A stretch of DNA of 64,000 nt from the NCBI GenBank assembly GCA_916700875.1, contig CAKAKS010000067.1:2792909-2856908 (forward strand), read 5' to 3'. Position 1 is the stretch's first letter; each line of letters starts with the position of its first letter. The stretch comes from Sebastes aleutianus (Eukaryota; Chordata; Actinopteri; Perciformes; Sebastidae). Made by a program: the position numbers and the translations under genes. Under the pieces are notes generated by a model. That model saw only the letters and a program-made list of their open reading frames with translations, did no database searches and was not told where the DNA came from. Shown piece after piece: positions 21,871-32,065 of the stretch.

Positions 21871-22690
21871 TTGCCTCCACATTGAAGCTAAAAAGGGATC
21901 TCATTAGCGATGTTCAGGACAAGCCGGGAGTTTGCTTTCGGTTTGCTCATTTGTCGCCCTGTGATTCCTCCCGCTGCACACCGGAGTTTTTAAATTTTTG
22001 CGTGAAAAAAAAAACATTTTCTGCAAGAAACATATTTCCGTGTCTCAGTGAAGCAGCAGCGGGGTAATAAAATCAGCATGCTGCGTCTGTGGTGGATACA
22101 TAAATAACCCATGCACCTCGTCTCTGCGGAAATTCAGTAAATTTCAGTGTCTGTGAAATAAAAAAAAAAACATACAAATAATGATATTCCACCGCCATCT
22201 GTCTCTAAAAGGGAAATGCATTGAAAAGTGAAAACTTTGCAAAGCCTTCCTCTCTTTTTTTTTTATCTCATAATAGGAGCAGAAAGTGGGTCTCTTTTTC
22301 TCCGTTTATCTGTGTAGCGTTCCCAGGAGAAACAGTGGCTACCCCTCCTTATCTTTGTTACCGCCGAGTGCTGCAGTGGATTATGAAGTGGATTATGCAA
22401 ATGCTTCACAATATATTCATATTAACAAAGGTTGAGGTTCATGCGCCCGTGCCCGGAATTTATGAATACGCAAATAATAAAAAAAAAAAAAAAAACTGAA
22501 TTGGCTGGAATGTGTTATCATTTAATGAAAATTAACTCGGTTCACAGCTTTGTGCCGTGTTTTGGCTCATTTGTTAATTTGTTGAATTAGCTGCATCTGT
22601 AAAATAGAGTGATATCCAATTTAGCCCATTGTTTTAATTATTTTTGGGGTGTTTTAGTGTAGCTCAATAACTGATATGCCTGTCGGTATT
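21871..22690. other. Gene-free sequence, candidate regulatory block
   Basis: Contains GGGGTAATAAAATCAGCATG, a near-duplicate pair GTGGATTATGAAGTGGATTATGC at 22376, a poly(A) run near 22479-22495, and GTTAATTTGTTGAATTAGC near 22574. Homeodomain-like sites are frequent. No coding frame recognised. Confidence 0.3.
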
Positions 22691-23790
22691 ATACATGTAT
22701 AATTGTGTGTATTTCCCCCCCACCACCTTTTACTCTATTGTGACAGAAGAGTGAATTCTCTGTCGCATTGTTGGAGGTTGTTGGATATCGATCCAAATGT
22801 GGAATCATCTCCAGTTCATTGTTTTTAACATTCAACCAACTGCTGGGATCAAAGTGTACGTGGTAAAAAAATCCCGCCTTACTTCCTTTCATTTTGTTGG
22901 TGCTTTGTTAGTGAAACATCTCATCTGTCATGCTGAAAAAAAAACTTAAAATATCCACATTTTGGCTGAGAGCTGCTCTGGATCCACTCAGCGCTAAGCA
23001 AGCTCGTACTGGGTGGTTCCTCGACTGCAGAAAAAAATGAAGGTCATACAACAAGTGATCTGTTTTACATTCAGCATATGCAAACTCAAATTTGCAGCTC
23101 ATCTTCTAGATGGACTACCTGGAATTATCACCAGCACAGTAAACCTTGATTCAGTGAATTGCAGGTCAAAAAGATGTTGAGATGTCTATGTGTTAAAACT
23201 GCGGGCTAAATACGTTTGAAAAGTGAATGCTATTTAGATGTTTCAGTTACCAGTATGACTGTGTTTTCAACAACATTTAAATGACGCTATTTCATCATGT
23301 AGTAGGACCAGCTTCACATTGAGATAAACAACAATTGTATGTAACTATAATATCTGGTCTTTTGACCTGAAAATGACTCAATTAATATTCAGTTAGTTCA
23401 GTTCAGTAAAACCCAAAGTTTCATCATAGAGGTGTTTCATTCAGAGACAATAAGAAAACTGACTCATACAATGATGCAATCAAGAAAATTACTGTTATCA
23501 AAGTCATGATTCATCTGAGGTCCTTTGCTTCAACCAGTGTGTTTAAGAATGCCAACAACAAGTTTCCCCAGAAGTAAAGACCTTTATGAGATAAACTAAA
23601 TAGTGTGAACATACTGTATAAACTATTGAATTCTGAGATTACAAACATCAATTCATCTGTGCTTGCGGAACAAAGTAGTTAATAACACCTCTGACATCTA
23701 TAAAGATAAAGGTTACAGGCTAAAGTCACAGGTTGAAACGTGCAGACTGGTCTGGGTGTGGAGAGCCGACAGGAAACGCTGCCTCCTCCG
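22691..23790. other. Gene-free unique sequence
   Basis: AT-rich; nothing recognised. Confidence 0.45.
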
Positions 23791-23794
23791 TCAG

Positions 23795-23850
23795 GAGTGA
23801 CTGTTGCAGTGTCCTTCAGCAAGGCATTCCAAAGTCAGCCAAGCAAAACA
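23795..23850 (+). mobile_element. Possible SINE tail fragment
   Basis: GCAGTGTCCTTCAGCAAGGC resembles the conserved GTGTCCTTGAGCAAGAC part of teleost tRNA-derived SINEs seen also near 62244. It is too short to be certain. Confidence 0.3.
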
Positions 23851-24093
23851 GAAAGGGGCTAAAGCTGCATTACAATACATGATGACAGCAATAAGTGACT
23901 TTAAAGCTGCTCTAATCAATATTTTTATATTAACAATATATCAAATGACTATGTGTAATGTGAAAAGGGTTGCTAGTAGTGAGAAACTCAAAGAGAATTA
24001 CCCCCTGACCCTGCAGCTTCGCAGCTTTTTTTGCTTTTACGACCTTCATCTTTACTGTTTTGTTTCACTCACAGCGATCTCGTCAACCCATTC

Positions 24094-24160
24094 TCACTCC
24101 AAACTCAACAAAATACCGACGCTTGGTTAGCGACCATCGACGTCTGATACTGACACACTA
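24094..24160 (+). repeat. Left piece of a P-family repeat interrupted by insertion
   Basis: CCATTCTCACTCCAAACTC followed by AAATACCGACGCTTGG is the end block. The adjoining GACGTCTGATACTGACAC matches the next block of other copies, and then homology stops. It appears to resume at about 24826 (GACTCACCAGGCTTTC), so the two parts look like one older repeat split by the element between them. Confidence 0.65.
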
Positions 24161-24164
24161 AAAA

Positions 24165-24825
24165 TGCTTGCCGTAGCGAAGCCAGCACGAGGTGCGTGCG
24201 CCAGAAACTTACGGCATCACGGCTTTCGTGTGGTGCGCAAAGGCTCCGCAAGGTGTCGCGCCGCTTGGTCGTGCACCTCTGAAATTTGTGTGATATGCGC
24301 CCACTGCATCGTGCCTTTCATTTCAACATGGATGCTTTGAGGGAAGACTGGCTGAGTAGGTTGGCCTGTACAGACATCTCTACAACTGTTCATTGAGAGA
24401 GCACAGGGACAGTCACACATTACCTTCTTGGAAAGAAATAGGCAACACACTGGGGAAAGAAGAGGTTTTTTGTTGCAGGCTGTGAAAGAATATGAGAGAT
24501 CGTTTTGTAAAAACTAAAAAAACAAAAGGTCTCATGGAAAGAGTGGCGACTCGAGGGGAAGCCACTCCAAGAGACGGAAAATAATTTGACTTGGAGGTAA
24601 GCAACAGTAATAATTACAGTACACAAATGCAATGTTTGGCAGTACGTTGGTGTTAACTGCTGGCCCTTTGGCGTTTCAGAGCATATTGCAACGAACAATG
24701 TGTTGAGGATAAACGCCTCTGTGCATGCTTGTAGCGTGCCGTCTATGGAGGCCCGCGCCACAGTGTCGCGCGCAAGTATAAACAAAGCTTGAGGCACACT
24801 TATTGTCTTAGCATCCATATAGGAC
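24165..24825 (+). mobile_element. Harbinger-like non-autonomous element carrying the MADF relic
   Basis: This is the stretch that separates the two P-family pieces. It has GC-rich shoulders with many CGCG/GCGC words (24180-24290 and 24735-24780) and a MADF-domain relic in its middle. Exact TIRs and TSD are not certain: the left AAAAATGCTTGCC and the complement of the right TGCCTCAAGC... only match loosely. MADF plus no transposase fits a decayed or non-autonomous PIF/Harbinger element. Confidence 0.5.
24328..24584 (+). pseudogene. MADF-domain DNA-binding protein relic of a PIF/Harbinger-type transposon
   Basis: The frame from 24339 to the TAA at 24582-24584 reads HLYNCSLREHRDSH, then SWKEIGNTLGKEE, then RDRFVKTKKTKGLMERVA. 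The aromatic, WKEI and RDRF(V)K positions are those of a MADF (Myb/SANT-like) DNA-binding domain, the second protein of PIF/Harbinger elements and also found in domesticated regulators. The probable start ATG (24328) is one base out of frame with the domain. Two in-frame stops interrupt it: TAG at 24354-24356 and TGA at 24483-24485, the latter where a Trp is expected. The protein is thus dead. The overlapping minus frames at 24217-24818 are shadows. Confidence 0.8.
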
Positions 24826-25000
24826 TCACCAGGCTTTCAACTAACTCCAATGTACGGGTCAAACAAACACAGGACTTTCACTCAAGTGGCCGCAGTGCAT
24901 GTCCCGTGTGAAACCAAGTCAACGTTGACTTGTTTTAACTTAGTTTTGTTACGTAACTGACGCAGGAACTAACGCCAGTTACGTAACAATAATAGTAATT
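24826..25000 (+). repeat. Right piece of the interrupted P-family repeat
   Basis: GACTCACCAGGCTTTCAAC, then AACAAACACAGGACTTTCAC and GTCCCGTGTGAAACCAAGTC continue the block order that stops near 24160. Confidence 0.65.
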
Positions 25001-25004
25001 TCAA

Positions 25005-25430
25005 CACATTCTAATCCCAACTCGTCACATACTGACGCTTTGTCAGACCCCTCTGCGTCTCTTTTTCCATCACACTAAACACATGATTAACAACCCCTCG
25101 ACGGCACTTTTCGGGCGCAGTAAACATGTGTTGTGAATTAAACAAAAACACTTGCTTAGGATTAGGCAACAAAACCACGCAGGTTAGGTTTAGGAAAAAA
25201 CAACATCTTTGGGCTTAAAATTACTACGTTTTTACAGTGCAAATGTGACTTGATGTTGTGAGCATGGGACATGAAGGAACAGCTGATTGTAAAGTGAAAG
25301 TGAAACGTAACGCACGGGACGCGAACAGCGGACTCCTGGATGAAAGGGAGCCTTGTGCGGTTGTATCGAACGCTGGCCTTGGCAAAGTGTCAGTATTTAA
25401 CACCCCGGGAATGAAACATTACTTAAACGT
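25005..25430 (-). repeat. P-family repeat with inverted end blocks at both sides
   Basis: The left end CATTCTAATCCCAACTCGTC with GACGCTTTGTCA is answered at the right by GGCAAAGTGTCAGTATTTAAC and CCCCGGGAATGA, the complement of the end block as seen at 37577. Inside are GGATTAGGCAACAAAACCAC, GGTTAGGTTTAGGAAAAAAC, AACAGCTGATTGTAAAGTG and GCGGACTCCTGGATGAAAG. This copy supports a TIR-bounded unit of about 420 bp. Confidence 0.78.
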
Positions 25431-25560
25431 TACTTTACATAAGAAACATACTTATTTTAACCCAAACCATGATCTTTTCCTAAACCTAACTAAGTAGTTT
25501 TGTTGCGTAAGTAAACCTGAAAAGTAAGTAAACCTAGGGTTGGAAGTTTATTTTGAAAAT
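25431..25560 (+). repeat. P-family fragment
   Basis: AACCCAAACCATGATCTTTT then CCTAAACCTAACTAAGTAG match the core of the subfamily at 1852-2165. It is directly joined to the preceding copy. Confidence 0.7.
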
Positions 25561-25789
25561 ACACACATACTGAATGTAAAGAGTGGAAACTGACAAGCCA
25601 CACATTGTACATCTACTATGTGATAATATAGGCAACATTTACAAAAGGATTAGACACTTCTGAAGACTGAAATATATATTTCACTCACTCCACCATCCCA
25701 GCAAAGATTTGCTTCATGTAGTAGGGCTATTAAAGTTTTTCAGCTGGGCATGTGGCAACTGTTGGATAACGTAAGAGCTTGTCCAAACA
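25561..25789. other. Gene-free unique sequence
   Basis: Nothing recognised. Confidence 0.4.
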
Positions 25790-26090
25790 GATACTGAGTT
25801 TATTATAACCCTGCAACAACGTAGTCAGGGGTAAATAGAGCTCCGTGTGTCCATCCTTCTGTCTGTTTGCGTGTCACACTTTCGTTTCTGGAGTAGAACT
25901 CGGAAACTATTTAACTTAGGAACTTCAAATTTGGTATGCTGGTTGACAGTACGTGGTCTAGTTGTGCCTTTTTGGGGGTTAGAAGTCCAGGGTGCCCAAC
26001 ATTTTTGAAATTTTGCCCAAAAGAGCAAAACCTTTGGCCCTACTTTAGCAGGGGTCAACCAGTGGGCGAGGTATGCGAGCCATGCTCACT
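25790..26090. repeat. Probable dispersed fish repeat
   Basis: Sequence such as TAGAACTCGGAAACTATTTA, CTTCAAATTTGGTATGC and AACCAGTGGGCGAGGTATGC resembles a high-copy percomorph repeat from memory. There is only one copy in the window, so this is a tentative call. The 77-codon minus frame has no domain. Confidence 0.4.
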
Positions 26091-26290
26091 TTTGCCTTGT
26101 ATTTCATTTAGTTTGCTAATTGTTTGATGATGTAATGAACTGGGACTGGGTTTGCTACATTACAACAGATGGAACAGGCGACAGATGGATCTTTTTGCAG
26201 GTTTATTTTGGAAAGATAAAAAGTTTAAAAAGGTAACGTTACAAATAGAACTTGTGCAAACACGCTTTAAAAACAGATCACAGCTCACAG
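26091..26290. other. Gene-free unique sequence
   Basis: Nothing recognised. Confidence 0.4.
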
Positions 26291-26780
26291 CTGGCGGTAC
26301 CGTTAGGTGGTCGGCTTATTATTAACACGGTGTGTTTCCGTGTAACATAATGGCCGATGCCTCTCTCATTCAGAAGCCTTGTTATGTTCGTTTAACGTTA
26401 CACAATGTTGTACCTCACCGTCCCGTCATCTACCGCTTTTTTCTTCCTCACCGCGGACGGCCAGCAGCTCCCGCACCACAAAGTCTTGCCACACATTTGT
26501 TTTGTTCTCGTCCATCGTTCTCCTCCGGTGTGTCTGAAATCATTCCTGCTACCATCCCACCGGTTTTCTATGAGCCACAGCGACCTGTGACAGTTGCGTC
26601 ACAGACTGTGTGCCCTCATTTGCAACCAAATAAGTTTGTCCCGCCCATTTTGTTAGCGACCCTGGTCCGTGCAATTCACATCGAAATCGACCCTGGTCTG
26701 ACCCACCTCTCGACCTGGGTTGCAAGTCGATCAAACACACAATCAGCCCTTGTTGAGTTCTTGGTGTGAAAGGGGCATAA
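26291..26780. other. Unrecognised block with a 145-codon open frame; probably mobile-element derived
   Basis: The plus frame 26332-26769 starts MFPCNIMADASLIQKPCY and has no motif I recognise; a second plus frame (26405-26590) and a minus frame overlap it. The block has unusually high CpG content for the region and ends in GTGTGAAAGGGGCATAA, a style of ending seen in DNA transposons. I see no matching left end, so the boundary is unknown. Coding is unlikely but not excluded. Confidence 0.3.
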
Positions 26781-27130
26781 GCAGCTAAAAGTTTGCCGTC
26801 AAGGACACTTCAGCAGGACATTATTTGGCTACTTAAGAACGCACACACTGGCCTTCCAAATGCTACTTCATGAGCACTCTGCGTGGTCATCTGCATATTC
26901 TGTTTTCTCACAGGCTCACTATCAGCGCCAGTCTCTCTGTATCATTTTCCACGCTGAGAACGATTCGCCCACAAATTTCATGACCTCATGCCAGATTACA
27001 TTACAACTCTGTGTGTTTCTGTGTGCTGGAGCTGAATGGCTGACTAGCCCAACCAGTATGACTGGGCACTGTGTGTATTGGTGGGGGGTTGTGAGTTTCA
27101 TCTCCACCACAGGGAGAGCAGGCTTTGGGT
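26781..27130. other. Gene-free unique sequence
   Basis: Overlapping small frames on both strands, no domain. Confidence 0.4.
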
Positions 27131-27440
27131 GGCAGCAGGGACGAATCTAGCAGCTAATTGGTGTTGTCAGCATTTTAAACACAATTAATGACAGTTCCTT
27201 CTCCTCTTCCCCCCCTGACCTAATTGTAGGTGATAATTATTGTTTGGGACCTAATTTACACAAATAATTAACAGATGTATGCTGACAAATAGGCCGACTT
27301 GATTCTCTGCAAATCCCTGCACCATTGTGTTGTTAATTGGGCCGAATGTAAGCAGATACCCTTAACGTGTTTTCCCCCTCCTCGCAGCTCCTCGCTGAAT
27401 ACAATCCTAATCTACTGAATAAACAGCCTCAACTTCAGGA
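27131..27440. other. Candidate conserved non-coding element
   Basis: Repeat-free sequence packed with homeodomain-type sites: GCAGCTAATTGG, CACAATTAATGAC, GACCTAATTGTAGG, GATAATTATTG, ACCTAATTTAC, CAAATAATTAAC and TTGTTAATTGGG, in about 220 bp. This density is unlike the AT-rich DNA next to it. It fits a developmental enhancer; conservation is not testable here. Confidence 0.42.
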
Positions 27441-29759
27441 GGTGTGTTCTTCCTAAAGCCCAGATTGAGTTTCACATTGTTAGTCCGGTTAGGTTAAGTT
27501 AACAAAAAAAAAGTAGATGAACAAATTGTTTATTGGAGTCTTTAGGACAAAGCTAACGATCCTCCACTGATTTGAATAGAAACAGACTCAGTTTAGAAGT
27601 CAAAGGATGTTAACTAAATGAGAGTGAATTGTTAAACATATAAGGATATGGAACTGTTTGTCCATAAAACTTTAAATTTGTATTTAAAAAAAAACAACCC
27701 ATAAATGACATTTCTGTACTGTTTTCTTGTCTGTGCTCTTATGTAATTATGTCAACAGTTAGCATCGCGTGGTTGCATATATCTTCATCTGTAAATCTGG
27801 CATAAACATTTTATAGCCTGCACAATACAGATATAATTGTTATACTGAACAGTTGAATAGAATTGTAATAATTTGTAGATTTTTTTTTTTACATTTTTAC
27901 ACTGTATCGTTAATAACATTTCTGTATTTTTGCATTCATCCACTTGTCTGTTCTCCGATGTGAACAGTTAGCAGGGCATGCATACACATTTAATTATAAC
28001 CTGTAAATCTGACAGAAATGTTCTAAACACACTTTTCTTCTGCGTCCTACCCCACCTATCTCCACTACTGAAAAAACGCTAAATGTAATCAAACTATATT
28101 TGTCTAATTATTAGTCAAAATATTTCATAACACTTAATATAAGACGCAATCACCCAACTAGTAACATTTCATCGAGATACATATATAGGGACTTGTTTTT
28201 AGACAATGCATCTTGAATATCTTGTTAAGTGAAACAACACAAACTTTTGAGCATTACATGCTTATTATGTCACACAGCACGTCCTAATACTTGTGAAATA
28301 TAGCTCAAAATGAGTTTCCCCAGCTAATTTCATACTCTCTCTTTTTGTCTTGAAAGGCCTAAATATTATATCTTATTTCAAGAAATGTTACTGAGATAAT
28401 TTTCATGTGTTCCATGGTCAGATATTTTTATGTGTTAAAAGCAAGAACACCTTGTATTTATTGTTTTTTTTTTATTATTATTTTTGAAGTGTCCTTTTTT
28501 TCCCCAGCAAACTAATGAGTTATTGGTCTATATTAGAAACATACAAAAAAAAACTCAAACACAATGAAATTAATAAAATTCATAAAATCTTGTTTTAGGA
28601 TGACAAAATTTAAAATTGGAAACAAACGCACCACTGCAAATATATTTTTGAGTTTAAATAAAGAATAATAATCTCATGTGAAGCACTTAACTCTTGAATT
28701 TCTGAAGTCTCATCGCTTATATCAAGTTTTTTCTCACTAGAGTCGGTGGCAGCATGATCTTTATGCATGTTTTTAAAAAAAACTTACAAATACATTTTGC
28801 TGACCCGTGATACTTGCAAACAACTGTAGATTACAGACTGTTCATCTTGTTTTGTAGAAGGGTATTGTGTACTATTTTACATCTGCAGCACAAACCCCAG
28901 TTTGCTCTGCAACACCGCAGGACGCTTCAACATCCCCCAGAGATAATCACATAAACCGTCCTGTTAGTACGTCTGACAGTGCACGACAATATGACATCTC
29001 AGACCATGCCATGTTTCCAGCGAGCAGATTCCCAAGTCATGATAAAGGCATGAATCATGCTGGTGATGGCTATTTGTAAGGGGTTTCCCACCCTGCCACA
29101 CAAAGGGAGCTTAGCGGAGAGGCAGCGTGTTCTCAGGCATTGTCTCCGGGTCGGGACCACCCGTCCCCCCTCGCCGTCCCACTGTCAGTCAAACAATACA
29201 ATGCTACAACTCCTGCTTTGCCCCCAACCCCCATCCTATTTACTCAGACAGCCCCTCCCTGCTCCCACCACCCACACTTTGGACACAGGGAGTGGTGACA
29301 TGGTGTTTTTTTAGTGGTGAATGTGGACTATTAGTCAACAGCTGGGCCGCGATTCATTCAGAGGGTAAGTCAAGTCAAGTCAAGACACGGTGGCTTTGCA
29401 CGCTGCAGCAGAGGGCAAAGGACATGAATATAGAACAACAGAAGAAGCCAGCAGTTTTTCACTTTTAACAAATGTCTACATTTTAATGACACAAAAAGCA
29501 GAGAAAGCTCTATTATTCTCTCTCTCTGTCAGGGGAGACAAAGTTTTCAAAAAGATTTTATTTTCAAAATTTCAGTTTCACGTTTTCCCTTATATTTCCC
29601 CTTTATTTATTTAATGATATGATTATTCACAAAGTCTTCTTGAATCTTTCCTGCAAAGCTAGTTGACATTCCCTGGACATCTTCTCTTTTCTCAACTCAT
29701 CCTCAAAAGGGGAAATCTTGAGATTAAACTGTCCCAGGGCTGCAGTAACAGCACTTTAA
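27441..29759. other. Gene-free, AT-rich unique sequence
   Basis: Long T and A runs, no TIR pair or RNA gene recognised. A short (AAGTC)4 iteration lies near 29366-29386. Frames at 28867-29614 have no domain. Confidence 0.45.
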
Positions 29760-30405
29760 CAGCTGCCTTAAGCCTCGGTTCTACTCCCAAACGGACATGT
29801 ACACGGACAGCTGTGGACTGCACGGACGCGTAGCAATTCTGTTTACACTTGGAAGACGCGTTCCACACATGCACAGTAGATCGCTACCTTACCCCTTGTG
29901 GCGTAGTGTTCGTGTGGACTGGATACAGCGTTGTTGGCGGGGCCACATTTATGAAAGTTGCTCAGTGGTGCACAAAGCCAAAATGGCTCGACTGCCGAGT
30001 ATAAAATTACCTGGATCTTCCGTATCCATGGGCCCATGGAGCAAGCGCACAAGTGTTTTCTTTAACCCAGTTTCCCAGCCACTCGGCCTTGGATCACACG
30101 AACGGCAGTTCATTATGCCTATAGGGAAATAACTCTGGATTTGGCTATTGGTGCATTTTACAACTTTTAGGACCTAATGATTTAAATTAGTGCTATTTAA
30201 GTGTTCATATGGGAAGTTGATTTACCTAAAAAAAAATTCCACAGTTTGGCCACTACGAAAATTGTCTTCAAAGCTCGACGCTCTTCCTGGGGGCTTGAGA
30301 CGTCTGCAGAAAGCCTACACGCACACCCTCTGATGATGAAATTTACGTCACACGGACCCTAGCGGACCTTGACTCTGGCTCGAAGGAGGAGGCTTTTGTA
30401 GGTGA
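29760..30405. repeat. Possible DNA-transposon remnant ending in a SINE-like motif
   Basis: The left part (CTTAAGCCTCGGTTCTACTC) and the CpG-rich 29780-29960 stretch look like the end of a non-autonomous DNA element, and ACGTCACACGGACCC near 30347 looks like the other side. I could not match the ends to each other. At 30368-30403 the motif TTGACTCTGGCTCGAAGGAG is shared with 43183-43220. Confidence 0.3.
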
Positions 30406-30413
30406 AGCTCTTA

Positions 30414-31043
30414 AGGGCCAGACACACCAAGTCGACATCAAAGAACTAGAGGCGATGAAGGCCGACTGTTGCGTCGCCTTTACCTTGGCTGACAATTTGC
30501 TTTTGAACACACCGCAAAGACTACAGCCGACGGCCAGTTAGCACGTACGTTCTTTACCTGCGTGAGAGGAAATAACTCTCCACACCAGCAGGTCGTGGTA
30601 GTCTGTATTTGTCATTCAAAAAGGGAAACAGGAAGACCGAGGACGGCAGATATACAAGCCGTTGTTCTGATACGTACGTGAAACGAAGCAGTTTTTACCG
30701 ACCATTTTCACACCACTCTCACTCACCACTTAGCTTCATTCCAGATGGTCACTGTGAAAATATCCGTGTGTTAGAATGATCAGATGAGATGAAGATGAAA
30801 AATGAGAGGAGCCTTCTGTGTTTGCTCTCTTGACTTTTCTCGTTGGCTTGCTTTCCTCACTTCCGTTTCTCTTCGCTTTTAAGCTGAACAGCCAATCAGA
30901 GTGATTTCTCTCATTGACGGGCTCCGCTGCCAGTTCACCATGCTGAATCGGCCGAAAAACCTCCGACACGGGACGACTAGAGCCGACGGTGCGGGACACA
31001 CCGCAAAAAACTAGGCCGACGGGCGCTTGGTGTGTCTGAGCCT
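30414..31043. mobile_element. PIF/Harbinger-type MITE
   Basis: Ends are AGGGCCAGACACACCAAG (30414-30431) and CTTGGTGTGTCTGAGCCT (31026-31043), inverted with two mismatches. Both sides carry TTA (30411-30413 and 31044-31046), the 3-bp duplication of PIF/Harbinger elements. Subterminal repeats CACACCGCAAAGACTACAG and CACACCGCAAAAAACTAGG lie near each end in direct orientation, a known feature of transposase-binding regions. There is no transposase; the 118-codon minus frame is not a recognisable protein. Confidence 0.85.
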
Positions 31044-31046
31044 TTA

Positions 31047-31348
31047 CAGAGACTGTGCCAAAATATGCTGATGCACTTGTATTGGCATGCATCCACCTTA
31101 CAGAGCATTTCCTGACTGTCAGTGAGGCTTTGCATCATTACTACAACCAGGCATGCAAGTTAAGAGAATAATGTCCTGTCTGTAAATACACAATTGAAAT
31201 CAGACCCTGGCCAATGTCAGGCTATCACAGATAATTTATATCGGCTGTATTTGACCAAATGAGCAAAGAGGATTTCGGAGCAGTAAACTGTTGCTGTAAA
31301 CGTTTTATTGACAGCATTTTTAATGATTATATGAGTTTTGTTCTGTGT
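31047..31348. other. Gene-free unique sequence
   Basis: Nothing recognised. Confidence 0.45.
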
Positions 31349-31356
31349 GTTTTTTT

Positions 31357-32057
31357 TAGGGCTGTCAAAGTTAACGCGATAACGCGTTAACGCACATTCG
31401 TTTTAATGGCACTAATTTCTTTAACGCATTAACGCATTGGCGCATTAGTGCAACTTGCGATTTTTAGGTTCTAACGGGCTCAGTTTTAAAGCTAGAGTGA
31501 AGATACTGGTACCATATGAAGCTAGATGTCATGCTAACTCAGGGAGGAGGTTAAATAATGCTCAAAACTTGCGCTAAATTTTGGCGAGGGGTCCCTTGAC
31601 CTCTGACCTCCAGATATGTGAATGTAAATGGGTTCTATGGGTACCCACGAGTCTCCCCTTTACAGACATGCCCACTTTATGATAATCACATGCAGTTTGG
31701 GGCAAGTCATAGTCAAGTCAGCACACTGACACACTGACAGCTGTTGTTGCCTGTTGGGCTGCAGTTTGCCATGTTATGATTGGAGCATATGTTTTTATGC
31801 TAAATGCAGTACCTGTGAGGGTTTCTGGACAATATTTGTCATTGTTTTGTGTTGTTAATTGATTTCCAATAATAAATATATACATACATTTGCATAAAGC
31901 AGCATATTTGCCCACTTGCATGTCGATAAGAGTATTAAATACTTGACAAATCTCCCTTTAAGGTACATTTTGAACAGATAAAAAAATGTGTGATTAATCG
32001 CGATTAACTATAGACAATCATGCGATCATTTAATATTTCAATCGATTGACAGCCCTA
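31357..32057. mobile_element. Non-autonomous hAT-like DNA transposon (MITE), copy 2
   Basis: TAGGGCTGTCAA (31357-31368) and TTGACAGCCCTA (32046-32057) are exact inverted ends. Flanks GTTTTTTT and GTTTTTTC differ at one base of eight, consistent with an 8-bp duplication. It has an extra part with iterated AACGCGTTAACGC-like and GCATTAACGCATT words near its left end that copy 1 lacks. It matches copy 1 in the rest, including the same open 67-codon minus frame. Confidence 0.9.
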
Positions 32058-32065
32058 GTTTTTTC

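Noticed and set aside
24217..24818. Overlapping minus frames of 77, 63 and 132 codons
   Set aside because: They are shadows of the plus-strand MADF relic.
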